In this document: positions 1 through 5,754 of the stretch, one piece after another | How the letters are laid out: every line of letters begins with the position of its first letter | How positions within the stretch are numbered: the first letter of the stretch is position 1 | From: an uncultured beta proteobacterium | Lineage (GTDB): Bacteria; Pseudomonadota; Gammaproteobacteria; Burkholderiales; Burkholderiaceae | Length of the DNA: 7,191 nucleotides | NCBI GenBank assembly: GCA_903944255.1 | Contig: CAJARE010000170.1 | Coordinates: forward strand, 1-7,191 | Reading direction: 5' to 3' | The notes under the pieces: generated by a model | What the model was told of the DNA's origin: nothing | Databases searched by the model: none | The model's input: only the letters and a program-made list of their open reading frames with translations | Translations under genes and position numbers: made by a program

Positions 1-284
1 AGCGTAAAGTTGCAGTTCAAAAAGCTGCTGACACTGGCAACCCACCTGAGATCGTTGAAAAAATGGTCGAGGGTTCTGTCCAGAAATACCTCAAAGAAGT
101 ATCCCTGCTCAATCAATCATTTGTTAAAAATGACAAGCAAACAGTCGAGCAAATGCTCAAAGCTGCCAATACAAACATTAAGGGTTTCACAATGTTTGTC
201 GTCGGTGAAGGTATTGAGAAGCGTCAGGACGACTTTGCGGCTGAAGTAGCTGCGCAGGTTGCCGCTGCCAAAGCAACTGCTTAA
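1..284 (+). CDS. tsf: Elongation factor Ts, C-terminal part (5' end outside window)
   Basis: EF-Ts is the cytoplasmic guanine-nucleotide exchange factor that releases GDP from EF-Tu during translation elongation. The open frame begins at base 3 and gives the last 93 residues before a TAA at 282-284; the N-terminal two thirds, including the TDFV-type EF-Tu contact region, lie to the left of the window. The recognisable C-terminal pieces are the conserved stretch GNPPEIVEKMVEG, followed by LLNQSFVKND and, near the end, FTMFVVGEGIEKRQDDFAAEV, all typical of the C-terminal core and C-terminal module of proteobacterial EF-Ts. The tail is rich in alanine, as is common in betaproteobacteria. rpsB is the expected neighbour upstream. 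The gene is closed by a strong terminator and so is probably transcribed separately from pyrH. An ATG at 63 is internal and is not the real start. Confidence 0.96.
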   Translation, partial: RKVAVQKAADTGNPPEIVEKMVEGSVQKYLKEVSLLNQSFVKNDKQTVEQMLKAANTNIKGFTMFVVGEGIEKRQDDFAAEVAAQVAAAKATA

Positions 285-305
285 ATAGCTATTTCGGGCA
301 TGACC

Positions 306-321
306 CGCTAGCTTGGTAGCG
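306..321 (+). repeat. Short inverted repeat between tsf and its terminator
   Basis: CGCTA (306-310) and TAGCG (317-321) form a 5-bp stem around a 6-nt loop. No T-run follows, so it is not a terminator by itself. It lies only 4 nt before the terminator stem and could be a companion stem-loop that stabilises the tsf mRNA 3' end. The stem is short and could be chance. Confidence 0.25.
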
Positions 322-325
322 CCTC

Positions 326-365
326 AAAGGGCATAGAAACCTTGGTTTCTATGCCCTTTTCTTTG
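326..365 (+). terminator. Rho-independent terminator of tsf
   Basis: The arm 326-340 (AAAGGGCATAGAAAC) pairs perfectly over 15 bp with 345-359, around a 4-nt CTTG loop at 341-344. It is followed by a T-rich tract (TTTTCTTT, 357-364). It lies 41 nt after the tsf stop codon. The arrangement is a textbook intrinsic terminator and marks the end of the rpsB-tsf transcription unit. The stem is symmetric, but the gene on the other side (pyrH) points away, so only + strand use makes sense. Confidence 0.92.
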
Positions 366-396
366 ATCTATCCCAAGCCCTTTATAATTTGGCAGA
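360..396 (+). promoter_or_regulatory. Probable promoter of the pyrH-frr-uppS-cdsA-dxr-rseP-bamA unit
   Basis: A perfect TATAAT lies at 383-388, in the only sizeable gap in the window and just after the tsf terminator. The -35 is weak: TCTTTG at 360-365 gives the standard 17-bp spacer, while the better-looking TTGATC at 363-368 would leave only 14 bp. Transcription would start near 394-396, leaving a leader of roughly 75 nt before pyrH. The T-tract of the terminator overlaps the -35 region. The call rests on the -10 match and position; no activator site was recognised. Confidence 0.5.
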
Positions 397-468
397 GAAA
401 TTAAAAAGCGCTTAAAGATCAATAAGCTAAGCAAGTAAATTGCTGGGCAAATTACGGAAAAATAAGAT

Positions 469-1179
469 ATGCCAGCCTACAAACGAGTCCTCTTAAAACT
501 ATCTGGTGAAGCCCTTATGGGTGATGATGCTTTTGGTATCAATCCAGTCACAATCGACGCCATGGTTGCAGAAATTGCAGAGGTTGTGAATAGTGGGGTG
601 GAGTTGGCCATTGTGATTGGTGGTGGAAACATTTTCCGGGGTGTAGCGGGTGGTGCAGCAGGTATGGATCGAGCAACTGCTGACTATATGGGTATGCTGG
701 CTACCATGATGAATTCTTTAGCGCTGCAAGATGCATTGCGTCAAAAAGGTGTTGAGGCTCGCGTACAGTCTGCCCTCAGAATGGACCAAGTGGTAGAGCC
801 CTATATTCGCCCACGCGCTATTCGCGCGATGAGTGAAGGCAAGGTTGTAATTTTTGCAGCAGGTACAGGCAACCCTTTCTTTACTACCGATACTGCTGCA
901 GCCTTACGGGGCGCTGAGATGGGTGTTGAAATCATGCTCAAGGCTACCAAGGTTGATGGTATCTATAGTGCTGATCCTGTGAAGGATCCTAAAGCGACTT
1001 TGTATAAGACGATTAGCTTTGATGAGGCACTCATTAAGAATTTACAGGTCATGGATGCAACTGCATTTGCCTTGTGCCGCGATCGAAAATTACCAATCAA
1101 AGTATTTTCAATACTCAAGCCTGGCGCTTTGATGCGCGTAGTGCAGGGTGAACCTGAAGGTACTTTAGTTCACGTTTAA
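469..1179 (+). CDS. pyrH: Uridylate kinase (UMP kinase)
   Basis: PyrH phosphorylates UMP to UDP with ATP in the cytoplasm, the entry to UTP, CTP and UDP-sugar synthesis. It belongs to the amino-acid kinase fold, not the eukaryotic UMP/CMP kinase family. The 236-residue product is close to the E. coli length of 241. Visible motifs are the N-terminal KLSGEAL (residues 10-16) with the ATP-phosphate-binding Lys10, the glycine loop GGGN (51-54) followed by FRG with Arg57, Asp72 in ADYMGMLAT (UMP site), GTGNPFFTTD (132-141) and KATKVDGIYSADP (158-170, nucleotide site). The ATG at 469 is preceded only by a weak purine run (CGGAAA, 455-460) and aligns well with the family N-terminus. It is the first gene of the unit and ends 11 nt before frr. 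Family members are allosterically inhibited by UTP and activated by GTP; that is known of the family, not visible here. Confidence 0.98.
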   Translation: MPAYKRVLLKLSGEALMGDDAFGINPVTIDAMVAEIAEVVNSGVELAIVIGGGNIFRGVAGGAAGMDRATADYMGMLATMMNSLALQDALRQKGVEARVQSALRMDQVVEPYIRPRAIRAMSEGKVVIFAAGTGNPFFTTDTAAALRGAEMGVEIMLKATKVDGIYSADPVKDPKATLYKTISFDEALIKNLQVMDATAFALCRDRKLPIKVFSILKPGALMRVVQGEPEGTLVHV

Positions 1180-1180
1180 T

Positions 1181-1186
1181 AGGAGG
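1181..1186 (+). promoter_or_regulatory. Shine-Dalgarno of frr
   Basis: A full AGGAGG lies 1 nt after the pyrH stop codon and 4 nt before the ATG at 1191. It decides the start: the adjacent TTG at 1188 would leave a 1-nt spacer and cannot be used. Confidence 0.85.
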
Positions 1187-1190
1187 CTTG

Positions 1191-1751
1191 ATGTCTGCAG
1201 CAGAAATTAAAACGAATACCGATCAAAAGATGCAAAAATCTCTTGACGCACTGAAAACCAATTTGGCAAAAATTCGTTCTGGAAGAGCCAATCCTGGAAT
1301 TTTGGAGCATATTCAAGTCGATTATTACGGTAATCCAACCCCCTTAAGTCAAGTAGCTAGTCTTGGATTAGCTGATGCTCGAACCATTAACGTTCAGCCC
1401 TTTGAAAAGACTATGGTTGCTGTGGTTGAAAAGGCCATCCGTGATTCTGACTTAGGATTAAACCCAGCGTCACAGGGCACAGTCATTCGTGTACCAATGC
1501 CGGCTTTGACTGAAGAGCGTCGTCGTGAGTTAAGCAAAGTAGTGAAAAGTGAAGGTGAAGAGGCTAAGATCGCAGTGCGTAACTTGCGGCGTGATGCTAA
1601 TGAGCATCTCAAGCGTTTAACAAAAGACAAAGAAATTTCTGAGGATGAAGAGCGTCGCGCAACCGATGAAATTCAGAAGATGACCGATAAAGCCGTAGTC
1701 GAAATTGATAAGATCATTTCAGACAAAGAAAAAGAGATCATGACAGTTTAA
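1191..1751 (+). CDS. frr: Ribosome recycling factor (RRF)
   Basis: RRF works with EF-G to split the post-termination ribosome so that its subunits can be reused; it is an essential cytoplasmic factor. The product from ATG 1191 has 186 residues against 185 in E. coli. Its two-domain tRNA-like fold is evident from the sequence: the first helix of domain I carries KIRSGRANPGIL (27-38), domain II follows with YYGNPTPLSQVA (45-56) and NVQPFE (67-72), and the long C-terminal helices of domain I contain VRNLRRDAN (129-137), whose arginines contact 23S rRNA, and the charged stretch EISEDEERR (148-156). It starts 11 nt after pyrH with the best ribosome-binding site in the window, fitting high expression. 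Extending to the TTG at 1188 adds one residue and is less likely. The gene ends 25 nt before uppS. Confidence 0.98.
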   Translation: MSAAEIKTNTDQKMQKSLDALKTNLAKIRSGRANPGILEHIQVDYYGNPTPLSQVASLGLADARTINVQPFEKTMVAVVEKAIRDSDLGLNPASQGTVIRVPMPALTEERRRELSKVVKSEGEEAKIAVRNLRRDANEHLKRLTKDKEISEDEERRATDEIQKMTDKAVVEIDKIISDKEKEIMTV

Positions 1752-1776
1752 AGCCAGACTGTTCTTCCCATCCTTT

Positions 1777-2550
1777 ATGACCATACACCCTAGTTCAACC
1801 CTCACTGTACCGCAAGCAAGCGCGATACCGCGCCATATTGCCATCATTATGGATGGCAATGGTCGTTGGGCTAGAAATCGATTATTGCCTCGAGTAGCAG
1901 GTCATGCGGAAGGTTTAGACGCGGTTCGTAAAATTGTTGAAGAGTGCCGTCGTATCGGCGTGGAGTATTTAACAGTCTTTGCATTCAGTTCTGAAAATTG
2001 GCGCCGTCCACCCGAGGAAGTGAGCTTCTTGATGAAACTCTTTCTGAAGTCTCTTAAGGGCGAAGTTTCGAAACTGGCAGAAAATGATATTTCATTACGC
2101 CTCATTGGCGATATCAGTCGCTTTGACTCCTCAATTCAGGAGATGGTGCAATTTTCTGAGCAAAAAACTGCTGGATGTAAGAGTCTGACATTTACGGTTG
2201 CAGCAAACTATGGTGGTCGTTGGGATATATTGCAGGCTATGCGTCAATGCTTGGCAGCAAATCCAAACTTGCAGCCAGAGCAGGTTACTGAAGAATTATT
2301 GCAGCCTCATTTATCTATGGCTTATGCTCCAGAGCCTGATTTATTTATTCGCACTGGTGGCGAGCAGCGCATTAGCAACTTTTTATTGTGGCAGTTAGCC
2401 TATACCGAGTTGTACTTCACGGATGTTTTGTGGCCAGATTTTGACGAATTCCAATTACATAAAGCCTTTGAATGGTATAGCCAGAGAGAGCGCCGCTTTG
2501 GCCGAACTAGTGCTCAGCTTGCATCAAAAGTCATGAGTGAAGCAGTTTGA
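1777..2550 (+). CDS. uppS: Undecaprenyl diphosphate synthase (cis-prenyltransferase)
   Basis: UppS (also called IspU) condenses farnesyl diphosphate with eight isopentenyl diphosphates to make C55 undecaprenyl diphosphate, the carrier lipid for peptidoglycan and surface polysaccharides; it acts at the cytoplasmic face of the inner membrane. The 257-residue product shows the cis-prenyltransferase signatures: MDGNGRWA (25-32) with catalytic Asp26, FAFSSENWRRP (68-78) and RTGGEQRISNFLLWQ (192-206), followed by ELYFTDVLWPDF (211-222) with the probable Mg-binding Glu211. Asp26 sits at the same number as in E. coli, supporting the ATG at 1777. No Shine-Dalgarno is visible before it: the 25-nt gap after frr is pyrimidine-rich, and no other in-frame start lies in that gap. 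Isopentenyl diphosphate comes from the MEP pathway that dxr, two genes on, begins. Confidence 0.97.
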   Translation: MTIHPSSTLTVPQASAIPRHIAIIMDGNGRWARNRLLPRVAGHAEGLDAVRKIVEECRRIGVEYLTVFAFSSENWRRPPEEVSFLMKLFLKSLKGEVSKLAENDISLRLIGDISRFDSSIQEMVQFSEQKTAGCKSLTFTVAANYGGRWDILQAMRQCLAANPNLQPEQVTEELLQPHLSMAYAPEPDLFIRTGGEQRISNFLLWQLAYTELYFTDVLWPDFDEFQLHKAFEWYSQRERRFGRTSAQLASKVMSEAV

Positions 2551-2569
2551 TTTTTTCTTTAGATAATTC

Positions 2570-3397
2570 ATGTTAAAAACTCGAATTATCACTGCCACTA
2601 TTCTTTTGGCAGTCTTGCTGCCAATTTTATTCTGGCTACCCTCCGTCTATGTTGCTGTATTTTTCTTGCTAGCCTTATTGGCTGCCGCCTGGGAGTGGGG
2701 TCGTTTGCTTTATCCTCAGGTAGGGCGGGCTGCCTGGATCTATACTGCATTTTGTTTGGTGATTATTTTATTTTTACTAGCCATGCAAAACCTTGCCTGG
2801 CAATTCGCTGTATTGTTATTAGCGGTGATTTTTTGGTTTTTCTTGGCCCCATTTATTTTGGCTAAGGGTATGCGCGTTTCTCTTGATCAGCTGAGGCCTT
2901 TTTATGTAGTACTCGGCCTTATTTTATTGCCTGCAACTTGGTTTGCTTTAGTCTTTTTGCGAGATCTCGGTCTAGTATTTTTACTCAGTACGATGGCTTT
3001 AGTTTGGATTGCTGATATTGGCGCTTACTTTGTTGGTAAGGCTTTTGGAAAGCATAAGCTCGCAGCACAAATTAGCCCTGGGAAGTCCATTGAAGGGGCT
3101 CTGGGTGGCTTATTACTTTGCTATGGTTACGCTTTACTCTGCGTATTCTATTTACCGTTTGAATCCACGCTATTTGGTGCCTGGGCAATTCGCTTTGGAT
3201 GGGTGCCGATGTTCTTGATGGTGACTGTCTTAACAGCATTCAGTGTATTTGGTGATTTATTCGAATCTCAATTAAAGCGCATGGCAGGTGTTAAGGATAG
3301 TAGTCACTTGTTACCCGGGCATGGAGGCGTGCTCGATCGTGTCGATGCTTTAATTCCAAGCATGCCAATTGCAGCTTTACTCGCGGGACTGGTGTAG
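2570..3397 (+). CDS. cdsA: Phosphatidate cytidylyltransferase (CDP-diacylglycerol synthase)
   Basis: CdsA transfers CMP from CTP to phosphatidic acid, giving CDP-diacylglycerol, the branch-point precursor of all major phospholipids. It is an integral inner-membrane enzyme. The 275-residue product is strongly hydrophobic, with about eight or nine membrane segments; the clearest are near 5-24, 26-42, 55-72, 77-96, 111-130, 134-154, 176-195 and 211-230. The cytoplasmic loop with ADIGAYFVGKAFG (148-160) and SPGKSIEGALGG (169-180) is conserved. The C-terminal part carries the family signature from Ser233 to Asp259, including LKR (235-237), KD (242-243) and GHGGVLDRVD (250-259), whose Asp residues bind metal. 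The ATG at 2570 lies 19 nt after uppS behind an A/T-rich gap with no Shine-Dalgarno. The stop codon is 2 nt before dxr, suggesting translational coupling. CTP supply links it to pyrH. Confidence 0.97.
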   Translation: MLKTRIITATILLAVLLPILFWLPSVYVAVFFLLALLAAAWEWGRLLYPQVGRAAWIYTAFCLVIILFLLAMQNLAWQFAVLLLAVIFWFFLAPFILAKGMRVSLDQLRPFYVVLGLILLPATWFALVFLRDLGLVFLLSTMALVWIADIGAYFVGKAFGKHKLAAQISPGKSIEGALGGLLLCYGYALLCVFYLPFESTLFGAWAIRFGWVPMFLMVTVLTAFSVFGDLFESQLKRMAGVKDSSHLLPGHGGVLDRVDALIPSMPIAALLAGLV

Positions 3398-3399
3398 GA

Positions 3400-4587
3400 A
3401 TGATGAGACACATTTCAATTCTAGGATCAACTGGATCTATTGGCGTTAATACCTTAGATGTTATTCGGGCACATCCAGAACGCTTTAAGGTGTTTGCTTT
3501 AACTGCTAGCAAGCAGGTTGAGCTATTGGCGAAGCAGTGTATTGAATTTTCACCTGCTCTTGCTGTTATTGGTGATGCACAAGGAGCTGCACGCTTAACA
3601 GCATTACTACTTGAAAAAAATATCCGTACACAAGTTTTGTATGGGCCAGATGCATTGGTAACTGCGGTGACAGATTCTGGTTGCGATACGGTGATGGCTG
3701 CCATAGTTGGGGCTGCAGGTTTGGTTCCCACCTTAGCTGCCGCAAAAGCCGGCAAAAGAGTATTACTGGCTAATAAAGAAGCCTTAGTGATGTCTGGCCA
3801 TTTATTCATGCAGGCCATGAAATCTGGTGGTGGTGAGCTCCTCCCAATTGATAGCGAACACAACGCGATCTTCCAATGCCTGCCACCTCAATTTACCAAA
3901 GCACCACAAGCTGCTTTAGGAGTTGAAGAATTGTGGCTCACCGCTTCTGGGGGTCCATTTAGAGATACCCCACTTGAACAATTAACTTCCATTACACCAG
4001 CACAAGCGTGCGCTCATCCTAATTGGGTGATGGGCAAAAAGATCTCGGTAGACTCTGCAACGATGATGAATAAGGGGCTTGAGGTCATCGAGGCTTTTTG
4101 GTTGTTTGGTTTACCTTTAGAAAAAATTAAGGTTCTCATTCATCCGCAAAGTGTTGTTCATTCGATGGTGCGCTATGTTGATGGTTCTGTGATCGCCCAA
4201 TTAGGTCAGCCCGATATGCGCACACCGATTGCATATGGCTTAGCTTGGCCTAATAGGATAGAGGCAGGTGTAGCCCAACTCAACTTGGCACAATTAGCTG
4301 CCTTGAGTTTTAGTGAGCCAGATTTGAACCGTTTTCCTTGCCTGACACTTGCTTTTTCAGCAGCCAAAGCGGGTGGTATTGCTCCAACAGTTCTGAATGC
4401 TGCCAATGAAATTGCGGTTGCTGCATTTCTAGATGCGGGAATGCCCTATTTACACATACCTAAAGTGGTAGAAAAAACCTTGAATGCTATCCAAGCTCGC
4501 CCAGTTGAATCTCTCGAAGTTATTTTAGATGTTGATGCACAAGCCAGAAGAGTAGCAAGCGACTTTATTGGCGCAATTCAGCTTTAG
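3400..4587 (+). CDS. dxr: 1-deoxy-D-xylulose 5-phosphate reductoisomerase
   Basis: Dxr (IspC) converts 1-deoxyxylulose 5-phosphate to 2-C-methylerythritol 4-phosphate with NADPH and a divalent metal, the first committed step of the MEP isoprenoid pathway, in the cytoplasm. The product has 395 residues (E. coli 398). The N-terminal Rossmann loop reads GSTGSIG (9-15). NKEALV (125-130) closes the NADPH domain. The metal ligands are Asp151 and Glu153 in IDSEHNAIFQ and Glu228 in MNKGLE. The substrate-binding segments are TASGGPF (181-187), HPNWVMG (206-212) and SVDSATM (216-222). The C-terminal helical domain is complete. Two ATGs are adjacent, at 3400 and 3403; the second gives a protein starting MRHISILGS, matching the usual N-terminus residue for residue, so either may be used. 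The AGGA at 3396-3399 overlaps the cdsA stop codon, fitting coupled translation. This enzyme feeds UppS. Confidence 0.98.
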   Translation: MMRHISILGSTGSIGVNTLDVIRAHPERFKVFALTASKQVELLAKQCIEFSPALAVIGDAQGAARLTALLLEKNIRTQVLYGPDALVTAVTDSGCDTVMAAIVGAAGLVPTLAAAKAGKRVLLANKEALVMSGHLFMQAMKSGGGELLPIDSEHNAIFQCLPPQFTKAPQAALGVEELWLTASGGPFRDTPLEQLTSITPAQACAHPNWVMGKKISVDSATMMNKGLEVIEAFWLFGLPLEKIKVLIHPQSVVHSMVRYVDGSVIAQLGQPDMRTPIAYGLAWPNRIEAGVAQLNLAQLAALSFSEPDLNRFPCLTLAFSAAKAGGIAPTVLNAANEIAVAAFLDAGMPYLHIPKVVEKTLNAIQARPVESLEVILDVDAQARRVASDFIGAIQL

Positions 4588-4612
4588 TTCGAGCAAGCAA
4601 AAAAATTTACTC

Positions 4613-4617
4613 AGGAG
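4613..4617 (+). promoter_or_regulatory. Shine-Dalgarno selecting the TTG start of rseP
   Basis: AGGAG at 4613-4617 sits 6 nt before the TTG at 4624, an ideal spacing. An in-frame TGA at 4621-4623 lies directly before that TTG, so no longer start is possible. Later in-frame starts would remove the first membrane segment. Confidence 0.85.
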
Positions 4618-4623
4618 TCTTGA

Positions 4624-5754
4624 TTGCAAGCATTAATTACTCTAGCTGCTTTTTTAGTAACCTTGGGCGTGCTAGTGAGCTTTCATGAGTTTGGACATTT
4701 TTTGGCCGCACGGGTTTGTGGTGTGCGAGTCTTGCGATTTGCTGTTGGATTTGGCAAACCACTTTTTACCTATCGAGCAAGCAATCAAACTGAGTGGGTG
4801 TTGGCAGCCATTCCTTTGGGCGGTTACGTTAAATTATTAGACGGGCGTGATCGTGAACAAGTCATCACTCCACAAGAAGAGGCACATGCTTTTGATAGTA
4901 AAAAATTATGGCAACGCTCTTTTATTGTTGCGGCAGGACCGTTTGCAAACTTTTTACTTGCAGTCATTTTATTTGCGGTGATTTACGTCTCAGGAGTTCC
5001 GCAGTTACCAGCCATTTTAGATGCGCCACCCGAGCATTCCCTTGCTGCAAAATTAGGCTTATCTCAGGGCGATAGGGTCGTTGGCTGGCAAGATTTATCT
5101 GATGATGAAGTGCTTACTCGGCAAGGGGAGTTTGAGCCTATTCCCAGTTGGAATGCCTTGCGTTGGGATTTGTTAAATTCGATCACAGCTCATCAAGGCT
5201 TTGCCTTGGAGATGCAAAGCCCCAATGGAGGAAGTTTTACCAAGGCTTTTCCTGCGCGAGATTTACCTCAGGTGACGCCCGAATCTGACCCTATGCAGGC
5301 CTTGGGAATTAGACCAATGATTAGCCCTCCAGCGACCTGGCAAGAGCTGCAATTAGGCCCTATTGATGCCTTAGCATATGCTAGCCATCGCGTGTGGTTG
5401 ATTACCAAGGTTTCTGTACGGCTAATGGCTGGAATTTTTACTGGTAATACCTCCATCAAACAGCTAGGAGGACCATTGAGTATTGCTGATATGGCTGGGA
5501 AGTCTGCCCAGGTTGGTTGGCAACCTTTTTTTGCCTTTTTAGCGCTCATTAGTATTAGTATCGGCCTTTTGAATTTACTCCCTTTTCCCATGCTAGACGG
5601 GGGACAGCTCCTGTATGATGCATGGGAGTTGGTTGCTGGTAAGCGAATCTCGATTTCCATGCAAGAGCGGTTCCAAAAATTGGGCTTTCTTTTGCTGATT
5701 TCTCTCTCGCTCCTAGCCTTGTTTAATGATTTGCAACGCTATCTTTTACCTTGA
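4624..5754 (+). CDS. rseP: RseP-type site-2 intramembrane zinc metalloprotease, apparently with a single PDZ domain
   Basis: RseP cuts the transmembrane segment of the anti-sigma factor RseA after its first cleavage by DegS, releasing sigma-E, and also clears leftover signal peptides; it lies in the inner membrane. The zinc motif HEFGH (21-25) is in the first membrane segment and the second metal-binding motif, LDGG with Asp325, is in NLLPFPMLDGG (317-327). Between them lie the conserved VGFGKPLF (41-48) and PLGGYVKLLD (64-73) of the membrane-associated beta region, a second membrane segment (about 101-123), a periplasmic part (about 124-235), and the third and fourth segments (about 301-321 and 353-367). 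The protein has 376 residues, some 75 fewer than the 450 of E. coli RseP. The missing length falls in the periplasmic part, leaving room for one PDZ domain rather than two. It starts at TTG with a strong ribosome-binding site, 36 nt after dxr. Catalytic parts are intact. Confidence 0.95.
   Translation: MQALITLAAFLVTLGVLVSFHEFGHFLAARVCGVRVLRFAVGFGKPLFTYRASNQTEWVLAAIPLGGYVKLLDGRDREQVITPQEEAHAFDSKKLWQRSFIVAAGPFANFLLAVILFAVIYVSGVPQLPAILDAPPEHSLAAKLGLSQGDRVVGWQDLSDDEVLTRQGEFEPIPSWNALRWDLLNSITAHQGFALEMQSPNGGSFTKAFPARDLPQVTPESDPMQALGIRPMISPPATWQELQLGPIDALAYASHRVWLITKVSVRLMAGIFTGNTSIKQLGGPLSIADMAGKSAQVGWQPFFAFLALISISIGLLNLLPFPMLDGGQLLYDAWELVAGKRISISMQERFQKLGFLLLISLSLLALFNDLQRYLLP

Noticed and set aside
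10..249. A 79-codon + strand frame overlapping the end of tsf.
   Set aside because: It is an out-of-frame reading of tsf; the true frame gives an unmistakable EF-Ts C-terminus.
283..294. A 12-bp palindrome AAATAGCTATTT overlapping the tsf stop codon.
   Set aside because: It is A/T-rich with no loop space for a stable hairpin, and there is no sign of a dimeric regulator site elsewhere in the window.
440..468. A promoter-like pair TTGCTG (440-445) and TAAGAT (463-468) with a 17-bp spacer directly before pyrH.
   Set aside because: Both boxes are poor matches, and transcription would begin inside the pyrH coding region, after its start codon.
2551..2560. A T-rich run (TTTTTTCTTT) just after the uppS stop, which could suggest a terminator.
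   Set aside because: No G/C-rich inverted repeat precedes it, and cdsA follows immediately.
3291..3863. A 190-codon open frame on the - strand across the end of cdsA and the first third of dxr.
   Set aside because: It lies opposite well-recognised coding sequence on the + strand, has no ribosome-binding site or recognisable motif, and its composition is what reverse reading of these codons gives.
5268..5660. A 130-codon open frame on the - strand inside rseP.
   Set aside because: It is fully embedded opposite the conserved third-membrane-segment region and LDGG region of RseP, and its translation resembles no known protein.
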